Assembly (NCBI GenBank): GCA_900239685.1
Contig: OENT01000008.1
Coordinates: forward strand, 62,001-126,000
Length of the DNA: 64,000 bases
Source: Rotaria macrura
Taxonomy: Eukaryota; Rotifera; Eurotatoria; Philodinida; Philodinidae
Direction: 5' to 3'
Each line of letters starts with the position of its first letter. Within the stretch, counting starts at the first letter, position 1. Position numbers and translations under genes: made by a program. This document shows positions 44,256 through 56,725 of the stretch, one piece after another. The notes beneath the pieces were generated by a model. That model had not been told where the DNA came from and made no database searches. It saw only the letters and a program-made list of their open reading frames with translations.

Positions 44256-46176
44256 CTGAAAAAAGTCGACGAACAGTGTTATTCGTGAGTGCTGCAAAAT
44301 GTTTAAATTACAATAATCGATCCAAGGAACAAGTTTGATATTTTATTGAATTATATATTAGAAAAATAGAAATCACAAGTACAATTAGCGCTGCGTAAAT
44401 GCTATCGAGCCAAGGTCATAGCGTGTTCAAACATCGTGGAATTAAGATCTAAACAACAAGACATGAGTTAAAATAAAACAATTATAACAATAGGATAGTA
44501 TTGTATTTTCTATAACGATTGTCAATAGCATTGGGAGATATTAAAGAAAATAACTGTAAATGGTTGAAATCTCTGCTCTTTTAATTAGGTGAACATCATT
44601 ATGTAATTATTTTGATGACTTAAAAACGTCCAGAAATAACTATTGGTTTTTGCAATTGTCTATTTGTTATTACATTTGCTTTTAAGATGGAAATTCTTGA
44701 TCTCAAAATTTGATTCAGAAGTCAACGACGATCTCGTATTCTATTGAACACGAAATAGTCTGTTCGTGATATGCTTGCAGCTGTAATAGAACATGAAATA
44801 GCCTCAAGCAATTCAATGTTCGAACTTTAGATAAAATTGATTAGCAAAGTTTTGTATGACAAAACTGTGATCGTCATTTTATTCGAAATTCTTGAACCAA
44901 AAATTAACCAACAGTGGAAATTCTACACGTAATCCGATGTCTAAGATCGAATATTTTGTTCATAGATTTCTGTATGTAGATTTATGATCATATTTGACAT
45001 GAGATGAATCAACTTTATAATTAATAATTTGAATTATACCCTAGATCTCACACATGATAATTGATATCCTTGTCACAATATTGAATATTCAAGAAAAATT
45101 CTATGTACTTTCTCACATGTATTTGAAATGATATTATTGTTGATAAGTTTATTTCGCGAGAAACGAATTTTCTCGGTCACTATGACAGAGAGATGACTTT
45201 CAAAACCGATTGAATCATCCATGCACGATGCATCAGAGTCAAACGTTTGAGACACTCACGTTAATTGAGTAAGAAGTGAATGATGAGATCTCAAGGAAGT
45301 TGACAGCTTAAGAAACAAGAATGTAAACAATAAACGGATAATATTTTTAATAAAGTGAGATCGAACTCTTAACGTTCCAGAGTTGTATAATGTGCATCGC
45401 TTGAATGAAATAACTTTCACTTCTGTATTTTAGGATTATTCTTATTACTTTTTTCATTAGTCTAGTATAAAAGAATAACGAGTGTTATTTCACAATGAAC
45501 ATCATTTCCATAATTTTAGATACTTAGAAACTTGGAGATTAGTAAGGTTATCTCGGAAAGAGTTCTCAATGAACTATTTCCGTTTTGATACACATATGAA
45601 AATGGATTTCTGATATTAAATTTAAAGTTTTCGTGACATATTTTCGAAATCGTTCAAGTATGATAATTTACTAAGCATCATTCAGCTTTATGGAAACCAG
45701 CATTTCTTTTTCTTTCCTTGGCAACTCTTATGAAGTAACAGAATGTTGAAAGATATTACTCTCGACTCTTTTGTTTTCTAATCTACTATACTAAAAATCT
45801 GACATTAAAATGATGTATTAGTTTTTCTATTGAACTGAGCTTGCCACCATATCATGCAAATTACTGCAAGCGTTATGGTTTACCGCTTTTGAAAAAAATA
45901 CTGATACTGGAACCTATCGATACGTTATTTCATCAATTAAATCAATCTATACTCAAAGAAGTTCCTAAGAACATACCGTGGATGATTGAATGAAATCGTT
46001 TGATGAAATGGAGCAATGAATCATCTTGACTAGGCTATCGTACCACTCGACAATAGTGAGATGCTGATCTAGAACCCAATAGCATATAATTTATGTTTTA
46101 TTGTTGTTTTCATAAATAAATAATAAAATTCTCAAAACGAAAGAAAAAAACTGAAACTGAAGAAAAAAACAAAGAT
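44256..46176. other. Intergenic between LZIC and PREB
   Basis: It includes the probable PREB 3' end (AATAAA-type signals near 46100-46125 on the - strand). At 44448-44402 (-) a 47-nt open stretch follows an acceptor-like AG and ends in TAG. On + a frame is open from about 45820 to 45993. Neither has supporting partner exons. No gene called. Confidence 0.4.
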
Positions 46177-48171
46177 CTACTGAAATCTAAATCGAATTTG
46201 GGATAAAAATAGGAAGAGCAACAACAGACCAATAACAAATAAAAACGAAACAGAAAAAAGATTTGCTTGTGGCGGATGCACATTATGAACATAGAGATTT
46301 TTGTCGGCACTTATGCTCAACACACTTGTTTCATATAGAAAATTTTCTTCACGTAAAATAAACGCTAAATCTGTTACGAATATTGCATGTGCCCGATGTT
46401 CATATAATAATCTTAAACGATCGTTTTCATATATTCGTACACAGCCACCTGAGTCACCAACAGACAAATATTGCCCACAATTACTAACGGCTATAGCTGA
46501 TGTTCGATCATGTGTTACCAGACGACGTTGTCGAACAATAAAGCCACGTTGTTTATTTTCTGTCCATTGAGCAACATAACTAGCTAATTTATCTATAATA
46601 ACTTGAGGTATGAGACTTGTATATAAGTAATAGGTCACATTCGATGACGAGGATGATGGTACAATGCCGAAACGAACATGTCGAATGCGATACAGTGGTT
46701 TAGATGCTTTATTCACACCAAATTGACATAAATCAAGTTCATCGTGTTTGTCAAATGTTGATGAACATTGACGAATTTGAACATGATAATCACGTGATAC
46801 ACTAATGAGCCATGTTCCAAATGGATCAACAGCTAAATCGTCTATTTCTTTCTTATGTGCTGTAAATGATGTTAACAATTTTAATTGAATTAAACGGTCT
46901 GCCGATGATGTAGCTGGCCAAATAATTTCATAGATTGTCAACGAACCATCACTTGCGCCTAGAGAATAATATAATTACACTTGAAACGTGCAACAAATAG
47001 TGATAAAAATGTTTCAATGACTGCTTACAGGAATCAAAAGGAACATTTTCACTAGGCTGTGCACTATGCTACTCTTGTAATCTTGCCAGTATATAGACAT
47101 ATTTATTAATGAGTGAATTGACAATATAGTATCTTAGCTCGTAGACCGGAAGTGCAATTATCAAGATAAGACCTTTCAATTTCAAAAAATTGAGTTATGA
47201 ATGACACCGAAGCATTCGTCTACGACTTACCTCACAGTGTGACACGATTCGTAGTACGAGGTACATTCTAGGTTTATAGGACTAACTTGAATGATCTGAA
47301 CAAACTAACTACATCAAACGTTGATAATTAATCTATATATCGAAGAACAGAGAAATCCATATACTGCATAGGTATATATACGATTCCAATTTTCAAATGT
47401 GACGGTAAAGAGAATTTTTTTCTAAACTTTTTAATACGCTTTCAGCACTGCATAGTTTCCTATGTACTAACCTACAAAAAGTTTCGATTGTGTAGCTGGA
47501 CAAACAACAAGTGCATTAACATATTCTTGTTCTTTGATTGGAACAGTATAAATATTATTTATTTCTTTTGCTGTTGCTGATTGGAAACTAAATGAATTCG
47601 AACGATTCGTTGGCGATGGAGCAGATGTATTTTCATTGCCCAAAGCTTCCACAGTAGCTTGTCCATTCCGATGAAGTACAACTGATGAACGATGTTGCAT
47701 ATTGATTGGATCTGCTACTGATGATGTCGACGAATTATGTCGTCGACGCACAAACCGTTGTAAGGGAACAACTGGTACACCATCTTGACCATGTATTGGT
47801 GAAAGTGATAGAGTATTCGTAGATAAACCGTTATCAAGATCACGTTGTGATGCTTTAAGCATGACAATTTTCAATTGCCGACTAAGTGCTAATATGAGAT
47901 ATTCATGTTGTTTACGTAAGGTAACCATACGCATAACGCTATCGTGTTGTGTAAAACTATTGACATTTTGTATTGAACACTTATTATTATTTGGATCGGA
48001 TGATTGATTTAAATAAATCCATTTTAAATCAACAGCATTTGTAACACCTGTTTTAGCTGTACCACCTCCACCACCGATGGCAATCATACCCCATGATTTC
48101 AATGGTTGAATACAATAAGGTGGATAAGCCATTTCTTGAAGAAAGTGAGATGATGTTAAATTTGATGGCAT
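46177..48171 (-). CDS. PREB: PREB/SEC12, Sar1 guanine exchange factor
   Basis: ER-membrane WD40 protein that loads GTP onto Sar1 to start COPII coat assembly at ER exit sites. Exons 48171-47472 and 46958-46177 give 493 aa. The K-loop characteristic of Sec12, GGGGGTAKTGV (about residues 33-43), is present and needed for exchange activity in the family. WD-like blades include KLFVGASDGSLTIYEI, AHKKEIDDLAVDPFGTWLIS, SNCGQYLSVGDSGGCVRIYE and RAHAIFVTDLAF. A hydrophobic segment (about residues 468-486, LFVIGLLLLFLFL) sits at the C-terminus, so the propeller faces the cytosol. A long polar insertion (about 120-215) with Ser/Asn runs interrupts the propeller. It lies third in a tight same-strand array, 177 bp behind ATG14. 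Confidence 0.92.
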
Positions 48172-48348
48172 GATTCAATCTGAAAAAGAAGAATTACTGA
48201 TTTTTAATTTGTATTTTTCTTTAACGTCTCGAATAAATTTAAAAAGAAAATGAAAAAGAAAGGAAAAATATTATGTTCAGATACATAGAGGTATAGAATA
48301 TTACAGAAGATACAAGCACCGTTTCGAAAAGAAAAATAAAACAAAATT
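48172..48348 (-). promoter_or_regulatory. ATG14-PREB intercistronic spacer with acceptor
   Basis: Only 177 bp separate the ATG14 stop from the PREB start. The sequence AATAAA overlaps the ATG14 stop codon. Just before PREB is a pyrimidine tract TTCTTCTTTTTCAG (AG at 48180-48181), then 8 nt and the ATG. It fits a trans-splice acceptor in a polycistronic transcript. A 5'-UTR cis-intron is the alternative. Confidence 0.55.
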
Positions 48349-51300
48349 TTATTGTTTTGAAAATGTACGAAATGCTGAATTGAAAATAGTTGAACCTTTA
48401 TTTAAAAAAAAGTCAATAGAACCACTCATGACAGATTGATGCTGTGGCATTGTTGGTGATACCATTGAACCAGTAATTCCATGACTCGAAGGATCATCCG
48501 GTATATTATTATCTGTAGGATTAAATGAAAGTACATCGACTTAATATCGAGCTTCATTCATTTTTATTTACCTTGTAGTATTTCCCAATCGTCTCTGTTT
48601 AATGGATCCACTAAATCTATTTCAATGTCATCAAACCAATAATCAGTCACATAGGCTCGACTTATTTCATTGACTTCTTCTTCTATCATATCAATATATT
48701 GTTGAGAATATACAACTGGCTTCGGTCTAAATAAAAATAAAAGTAGAATTGTCATCACTAACTTGATTCGCATCGATATACAACATGAGGAACTACGTAG
48801 TTCATCTATCACAATAGAACTATATTATTAAACGATTTATAATAATCAATATATCAGTATTCATAAGAGTCCATCATGCAGAGTATAGATAAGTATCTAG
48901 TGAGTGCCTGTCAGAGTCTAAAATAGACATGTCGTAGTCAAATAAGCATCTGCTAAGACTTTTCTATTTAATGAAGGTAGCTCACTATGTTCGAATATCC
49001 TATGATGTTAAACGTAACTTTCTACTAAGAAAAACAACTAAAAAACAGTTTTGACTATTGAATGAGTTGCATATAAGTTCGTAGACATCTGTCTATAAAA
49101 AACAGGTAAATTGTCTAATTTAAGGATGTATCACAAACATTTTAGAAGTATTCTTTCGTGAATCATACTTTATGATTTTTGCAACTCAGATCACTACCAA
49201 CCTAAATAAATCCCATTGTGTAGGTCGAAGTTAAGAACTCGACTTCTCTGAATTCACCAGATTTGAGAGCATAGTGACGAAAAAATTTCATTGAGAATTC
49301 ACTTTGCAAAAATTGCTGATAAAATCGTTTGAATTTCTGACGAACGAGATGACGAGTCAATTGTTTTCTTCGATATGGAAATACATTAGAGCTTGTTTCA
49401 AGGTCGAGAACGAGTCACTTATTCGGAAATATACTTTATGTGACCTGAATATCAAAATTCAAAAGCATGCTAATTTTATGCAACTCTCTTAGTATTAATT
49501 ATTTTTAATACAGTATCGTATGAAAGTATCAAGTTATATTTTTATTACTATCTCTTTCGTTGATGATGTTTTCTTGAGTATTACTTTCTAATGGTATTTG
49601 CTTTTAGTTGGTAATGAATGAGTACCAAACGACAATTAAAACTAACCTACTACAGTAGCGCTTGAGTGTGAGTAATTTCAGCAAATTATCAAGAGTATGT
49701 GTTACATTTGGATTATCTATGGGTATGTCTTGTGATATACAAGTTGTAATTATATTTGCATTTAATTTGGCGATATCAGCTCGAAGACGATCGTTAGTTG
49801 CAGTATCGCTATTGAATTCCCTGTTAAAAAATTACATTTGTTGTTAATAAATTATTTCATAAAAACCAATGATGTATTTATATTCTTACAATTGATGTAG
49901 ACGAAATGGTAATGCAATGTGAAGATAAAATGCAATAACATTAATCAATTGACAAGCGTGCGATAACGCTGAAAGTACTTCGTATGATTCATATGTCAGC
50001 GTTGAATGAACAGAATCAGAGTCCAAACTTCTATTGTCAACGTCTATTGCAAAAAGAACTAGAATGAAATATTCATTCGAATTAAGATCAATCGTATAAC
50101 ATGTTAAATAATTCATATACATGTCAATATCTAGCATTCAGAAAAAGGATTTATTACTAAGAGAAAAACAATTCTAATTGACATATCACCTTTTTGTCTT
50201 TTCCTATTACTATTCGTTTATTCACGATCAATCGAGAAAAGTTTAGATTTAATTCTGTTTTTGTTTGTCAAAATCTGTGTATTTTACTTCGCCTTTTCAT
50301 TTTCAAAAATATTAACATGTCAAATATCTGTCCTTCTTTCTGCAGCATACACTGTCTAGTATTCTAATTTTTTTTCAGACTAAAACACTCATGATTACAT
50401 AATTGAAAAAAGAAGAGATTTTCATTTTTAATCTTTGTCAAAGTCACAGCGACTTTCTCAATCTTAATAACTTAAACATATGGATTTATACTGAACGTCA
50501 AAATACATGGTCCAATGGTAGTAAGACAAGATTGGGAACCACTGACACTAGCTAGGAATACTGCAATCTCAAAAGTAATTTTCGTAATTCTCCAATCATC
50601 TCCTCGTCGTTAGTCGTATACGATAGATCGAAATTATGATTCGTAACAGTACACTATCGTGTTTTACTCCCCCCCTCCCTCCCCCAACATTTCTTCATTA
50701 TAATAAAATATGTAATTTTGACTCGTTAGTAATAGACTGTACGTGAAACAACAAGATCGATGCTATATCCTATTAGCAAGTATCTATATGAGGCTGTGAT
50801 AGTGAACATTATTGATAAGCACTGGTGAATTTATGTTTTGTAATATATTCATTTTCTAAGTTTTAACGTAATTCTATGACTCGATAAAAAAGGAAAATTC
50901 TATTAGAGAAAATAAATTAATACACGTAGTTGATAATTATGCTTAAAAAAATGTTAATGCATACGTCTGGAAATTTGATAATCTCCATTGCCTGGCAACG
51001 ATGAATTGACAATTTGATATCGACTTCCTCCCAAACTTATTGATTCATCGATTTCTGAACAATCACTATTTGCTTCATCAACCATAGGTTGTTGAGCACT
51101 TGATAACGCTCGTATCGTTGAATCACTACAATTACGAGAAATAAATAAATATATTTATATAGTATTAATATCTTGAGAAAAATTTTAAAATGTTTTTACT
51201 CTTTGGTCGATGATACATGCTCAATAGGAAAAACATATTTATAAACTTCATTCAAACGTTGTTGACGAATAGAATACAATTTATTTTCTTGCTTTATACG

Positions 51301-53404
51301 TTGTTCATTTTTCTCTCGGATTTCATCATTTGAAGAGTTTAATAATTTTTTAATGTCATCAACTTTTCTTCTAATCAAGTCAATTCGTAAATTTGATTTA
51401 TTAATACGTTTCTGAGTTTCAATATTTCCTTTTTCATCTAAATGATAAAATAGGAACGAAGAATAGACACAAAAGCTGTAGTTTATCTCTACTTCTTTCG
51501 ATCTGCTTTCGTAAACGTGATATTGATTCTTTGATGAGATGAAGACGATTTTTTCGTATTAGAATTTCTTCAGACTAAAACAAAAGCAAAATATTTGGAA
51601 CATCAATAAAGCATATGATGAAACATTTGATTTATCATAAGTGTTTGATAATAAACTATACAATAAACCCTTTTTTGATTGCACCTCATCCGTCAAAAGT
51701 TCTGTGTTTAACTTATGTGATAAAGTCTTTTGATCGATGTGATGCTGCTGAGTGGAGAATATATTTGTATTAGATTTCCTTATTCTAAAATGTGACCACG
51801 ATTATGGTATGACTATGATGTTCTTCATTCGATGGGAACATCAGAATATATGAAAATATTTCAGATTTTCAGGATAAACTATTCGTACGAAGAACAATCT
51901 TTGAAGACAGTTTTCAATTTGAAGAAAAAGAATTCGTTTGTCAAAGAAGACAACATCAGTAGGAAAAGTCAATTTTGTCAGTATGTTGTATCTGTACAGA
52001 TATTTCCAACGAACAAGAGCTCTTCAACGGAACTTTATAGTTCATTCGAATTGACAGAGTGTTTTTAGCACCAATGTAAAAATGTCTTTTTATTACACAA
52101 GTCGCTATTCAATTTCAACTAAGCGCATTGGCTATTCAAACATGAACAAACTTGAACTCTTATCATGAATGCTTGATTATTTGAGGACTCACTACAAGTA
52201 ACTCATTGAAAACTCTTTATGATAAGATCACATGTACTAGTTGATAGAGATTCTTTCATGCAGATCAACGCGAATCAAGATGAGCGAGAGAAGAGCTGTC
52301 AACAAGCAATCAAAGGTATTTTTTCATGATACAATTGGTAGTCAAAAATCATGAACAATATAAAAGTATTCATAAAATGTGATTTGTCTAAGAATATGAT
52401 AATTATTAAGACACTATAGTTAGTTGTCAGTGATTTGAAAATACGCTGTATGTATGTCAATGAATGAATATTTTAGTAATTCATTAAAAACTGAAAATCA
52501 ACACTGATATTGCTTGATCTATGTATCTGACGAGCTGAAATGGATTTTGATTCTTTGACAGCTAAGTTTTTTTTTCGTTAGCTGAACCTTTTTTCTCAAG
52601 TTATGATTGGCATTTCAACAGAAGTTCTCCTTTTCTCTGCAATGTATTCAATGTCTGACCGAAATAGGTAAATGAAACAAGTGGTCTTAGAAATGAACGT
52701 GACATATGGAAAGTAGTTTTATTTGTCACTAAAATTTTACTGTGTTTTCTAAAAATATTTTACCGTCTGATGCATTTTAATTTTCGGTTCCATTTTCTTC
52801 TGATATCTGAAAGAGACAAAAATCGTGAAATGGTGTCTTTTTGTTCTTGTTTTAAGTATCAGAACTTACTCGGCTTGTAAAACTTTTTTTTCTATGTTGA
52901 ATTTTTTTAAAAAAAACATTCTATCAGAACATCTAAAAAAAATTGTAAATATTAAAACAACAAATCTTTGAATCAAATATTATTCATATCTTACTGTAAA
53001 TGGGGTGGTGTATTGATGGAAGATTTATTTGAATACTGTTGAAATTCTTCAGAATCAATGGAATTCAACATATTCATAAATAGTTGTCTTCGTTTATTGG
53101 AACATGTATCATGTTTAGATTGACAAAATCGACCTGTATTAACACATTTTGCACAGGTAAACGCTGCATCATAGGTTAATTTTCGGCATAAGCAACATTT
53201 ATGAAATAATGCACCAGCTTTTATATTTCCATGAATGTTCATCGTAAGTGCTGATAAATGATCAGCATGAGGATTATCAATATTTGAACGATTATTTTCT
53301 CTGTATGTTGAGAGTAAAAAATTATTTGGTGCAATGGTTGTTGTCATTAAATTCGATGGAGATGACATTAGATTCGATGGACTTAGCTCATCTTCAATAT
53401 ACAT
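48349..53404 (-). CDS. ATG14: ATG14/Barkor autophagy protein
   Basis: Targeting subunit of the autophagy-specific class III PI3-kinase complex (with VPS34, VPS15, Beclin 1) at ER sites of autophagosome formation. Eleven exons in phase (53404-52995, 52932-52870, 52806-52764, 51747-51685, 51574-51493, 51437-51200, 51125-50965, 50043-49890, 49820-49647, 48726-48572, 48512-48349) give 568 aa, longer than the roughly 490 of human. The Cys-rich N-terminus (CCLCRK...TCAKC, Cys 71, 73, 84 and 87) matches the family's ER-targeting cysteines. A charged coiled coil follows to about residue 295, ending in YVFPIEHV (family: IFPIEEV). Next come HACQLINVIAFYLHIALP and KLNANIITTCIS. The C-terminus SGSIDFFLNKGSTIFNSAF resembles the membrane-sensing BATS helix. 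SPSNLM is repeated at residues 9-20. Confidence 0.9.
48727..49646 (-). other. ATG14 intron
   Basis: A 0.92-kb intron between exons 9 and 10, without recognisable content. The open frame at 49304-49492 (+) has no motif. Confidence 0.65.
50044..50964 (-). other. ATG14 intron with C-rich tract
   Basis: A 0.92-kb intron between exons 7 and 8. A C-rich tract (C7-T-CCC-T-CCCCC form) lies at about 50669-50685. Nothing else recognised. Confidence 0.65.
51748..52763 (-). other. ATG14 intron
   Basis: A 1.02-kb intron between exons 3 and 4. The open frame 51832-52068 (+) inside it has no recognisable motif and is probably chance. Confidence 0.65.
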
Positions 53405-53600
53405 TATTTTCTTTCTAATAAAGAATATCTAAAAAGGAAAAACAGTATGTTAAAAGAAGCACTCATAAATATAAATAAAAATTTCTATATGCACATATAA
53501 GTCGTGTCGTTATAAGAAAAGTAATATCACAATAATTAAGCAGAAAACGAAGCAAGCGATTATTATTGATTATATTGCTAATAAGTAATATGAAATGTTA
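53405..53600 (-). promoter_or_regulatory. PSD-ATG14 intercistronic spacer with acceptor
   Basis: A 196-bp gap on the same strand. It ends in TTTTTCCTTTTTAG (AG at 53429-53430) followed by a 24-nt leader and the ATG14 start. Only non-canonical poly(A)-like AATAAT/AATATA sequences are seen after the PSD stop. Layout as expected for a downstream cistron in a trans-spliced operon. Confidence 0.5.
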
Positions 53601-56600
53601 TTATTTGTTGATATGCATCACAGGAAACCGGTTTAAAAGTTGAGAAATTGTTGAATTCGTTTCAGTATTATGGTTATTCTTCAATAAATATTCTTGACGC
53701 TCTTCTTCGGTTCGTCGTTGACCGATATGTTCACCCATGCGAACAAGTGTTTCCATAGAATTTTCTGAATTATGTCGTAAATCATCATCCCATTTGACCA
53801 TGCCAGCTTTGAAAACAACAACAATGGTACTACCACCATAAGCAAAGTACCCTTAATTAAATAAAAATTCCTTTATGTATATAAAATCATTCTGGTGATT
53901 TTCCTAATTATTCTCAAGCCGAGCAAAATAAACAAAATTAGGGCATTGCTCACAACCTTCAAAGATTAAGCTACGATATAATTAACTTTGTTTACGGTTT
54001 AAAAATGGCACGTAACGATGTCTTATTAACACGGGTAGCAGTAATATGGTGATACGAATCATTATCGTTAATGGTGAAGTATATGTCCGTTACGGCCAAC
54101 TTACGACACTCATCTATTGACAGGTAGTATTTTTAAACATTTACGGCTGTAAAGATATCGTTCCGTAAAATGTAATTCTGTGGTTTAGCCACTTTTAACT
54201 CTGGAAATCTGTTTATTTCCTTGTTACAAGCAAGTGGTTCTCTGTTGAATTTTGATCGATTTTTTTCTTTACAAAAAGAACGAACGTAAGAGACATACTA
54301 AATATACTTTGATGTTAACTGATATGTTTAGCTGTTCTCAATAAATAAATGATACTAGACAGAAAACAGGAACAGAATACTAAACCAGTGGAACTAGACA
54401 CATTTTTCAAAGTTGTTCTAGGTAATAGCATAATTTTGAGAGCAAAAATATAAATTTGTTACAGAGTCATTTTCAGAAATATTCAAAATAGACTTTTGTC
54501 ATAATGTTATGGAGGAAAATAGGAACGCAGAATGTTCTAATCCTAGCAGTACTCATTTCCTCATCTAAGACGAAAGGGACGATCGAAGAAATTCAATAAG
54601 ATTCTAATGTATACTATGTATCAACCATCGAAAAACTTATGAATCATCTGCAAGACATCGTGTAAATCCGATCAATAGAAACAAAAAATAATAAAAATTA
54701 AAGTTCGATAAAAATTTTTCCATAGTTCTGATAATTATGTTTCAAAAAGGATGAAAATTTAATTTTTAAATAAATTTTTCAGATTGTGACGGATTGTCCA
54801 TTGGGGCGCTACTATCAATGAGTTGTCGTGTTGCTTTTATATCAGATTTTTTTAGGTAGAATCTCGTTTTTCTTTAGTATTTCTCAATATAGACGGAAGT
54901 TAATAGGTTTTTCTGATACCAACTATTGTCTTCCTCTCATTTAGTCCCATTGTAAAGGCACTACTTAAATACGAAACATTTAGGGGAAACGCACAGTTAC
55001 AACTCACGGCGTCTTGTAAACTACCATCATTAGTTGTTTCGTGTATTACCCTTTTAACATTGAAGGTGTTAATTCGTAAACGATTAACCATACGGAATAT
55101 CGCATTTCACAGTATTTAGGTCATATCCGACGCGAGATTTCTAAACATGTGTTAACACGCGTATGACATCATTTACTAGGAAGTATTTCTCTTGCTCTAT
55201 AGACATTGTCATTATGTAAATTCAACTAGATGTTTTTAACACTTACAATGAAGCTCACAACACCCAAAGATAACGAGGGTTTTTTTTCCTTTTCTATTGT
55301 AGTCATATTTTGGGAGCAATCAGGTTTTCTATCTGAAGAGCTACTCTTATTGGGTCTCATAGAGTTACTGTATCAATTATTTTCTACATATCTTCTTTAG
55401 TCAGTCAGTTTGGTATTCAATTTGAATTTTGATTTTCAACATCAATGTCAATATACATATTGATTTTTAAATCTAAACTCTCGTATCCTACCGAGTTCAT
55501 CTCCTTTGTTGATATGCTGATTGGTTTCAACAGTGAAATTGACTGATCCAACAAGTAATGCACCGATTGCAACAAAAGCCACTTTGCCATACAAGTCACT
55601 TTCAATAGTAATTAACTTTCGTCGGTTTTTTGTTAGAACATCTATATTTTCTTTGATTGCAATCGGATTAACTGTATAATATGTTCCAGTTAGTGTTTTC
55701 ATATGCGAACCGATTTTTCCATCAATAGGCGAATGAAATCGGTGGTAATCAACGGGTGCTAAACGAAATATAGCTATTGAGCCGCCTTGAAATTCTTTTG
55801 CTAATTCCGCATCATGAAATAAGTGTTGAAGCGAAAAATGATGCCCTTTAATCCATATACGTGTTGCTTCTTGTATGTTGTCAAAAATAATTAAACGGCA
55901 ATCAGCAGCTGAAACAATGATATTCGGATTATCTTGACCATCAATTATTCTTGCATTAGGCTTTAATTTTCTATAAAAGAATTCATTAAATGTTTTATAG
56001 TCTGATATATTGGGATAAAGTAATTCATTCATATTAATTTGATACATCTTAATAAATGATGTTATATTTTTACATGATTTTGGATCATCGAATGCTATGC
56101 CTAGACGTTTGGTTTCATGTTTAAAAAATTGTTTTATTGCCTTTGTATGTAGCAGTTCACATTGAACAGGACCACTAAATAATAAACGCATGCCATATTT
56201 GTGATATGATGGCATTTGTTCATATGTTAAGGTATTTGTACGACGATCAAGAACTTTAAATGTGTATTTAACAGTTTCACGGCCTTCATAATTAAAAAAT
56301 GATCCTTGTGATTGCTGTTCAAGTTGCCGTTTTACGGAATCCTGGGACGGTGCAATTGAATGAAAGAAAAACGCATACCAATCTTGTGGATCATATGTAT
56401 GTTCAAAAATATTTCCATCACTATCGGGACCATCTGAACATGAGTGATCGATCATGTTGGAAAAAGCGGCTTCAACTTGTCGAATTTCGTCATCATCCGG
56501 TAGTGGAAGTTTGGATTTGGCGTCGGTCGGTGGTGATGATGATAGATCATCATCATCATCATTATCGTTTACTGAAGAAATGTCATAAAAAATAGAATTC

Positions 56601-56602
56601 AT
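53601..56602 (-). CDS. Phosphatidylserine decarboxylase, type II (GGST)
   Basis: Makes phosphatidylethanolamine from phosphatidylserine; a pyruvoyl enzyme formed by self-cleavage. Two exons, 56602-55492 and 53851-53601, give 453 aa. The self-cleavage motif is GGST at residues 376-379, with Ser378 as the pyruvoyl precursor. This motif is typical of yeast PSD2-type enzymes, whereas animal mitochondrial PISD has LGST. Other family blocks are FNEFFYRKLKPNAR, SAADCRLIIFDNIQ, WIKGHHFSLQHLF, RLAPVDYHRFHSPIDG (with the catalytic His) and GTYYTVNP. The N-terminus is acidic (runs of Asp) and has no mitochondrial presequence or membrane segment; no C2 domain is seen. A 1.64-kb intron separates the cleavage motif from the rest. 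Origin by transfer from fungi or another non-animal source is possible. Confidence 0.92.
53852..55491 (-). other. Large PSD intron
   Basis: The only intron of this gene, 1.64 kb. It holds no gene I recognise. Two patches (about 54000-54190 and 54990-55160) are richer in ACG/CGT words than their surroundings, faintly like the element at 59.2-59.5 kb, but I could not delimit a repeat. Confidence 0.6.
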
Positions 56603-56674
56603 TGCACCTGAAATGTTTCCTATTGCTCTGAAACGTAAGAAATTTTTTCTCTAGGTAGATGAATGCGTGCATAT

Positions 56675-56725
<51 letters not shown>

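Noticed and set aside
44402..44448. Terminal-exon-like stretch on - (15 codons after an acceptor-like AG, then TAG)
   Set aside because: Too short, with no upstream exon found; it could equally be a 5'-UTR exon of LZIC or chance.
45820..45993. Open frame of 57 codons on + with protein-like composition
   Set aside because: No start codon, no partner exons and no motif; length is within chance.
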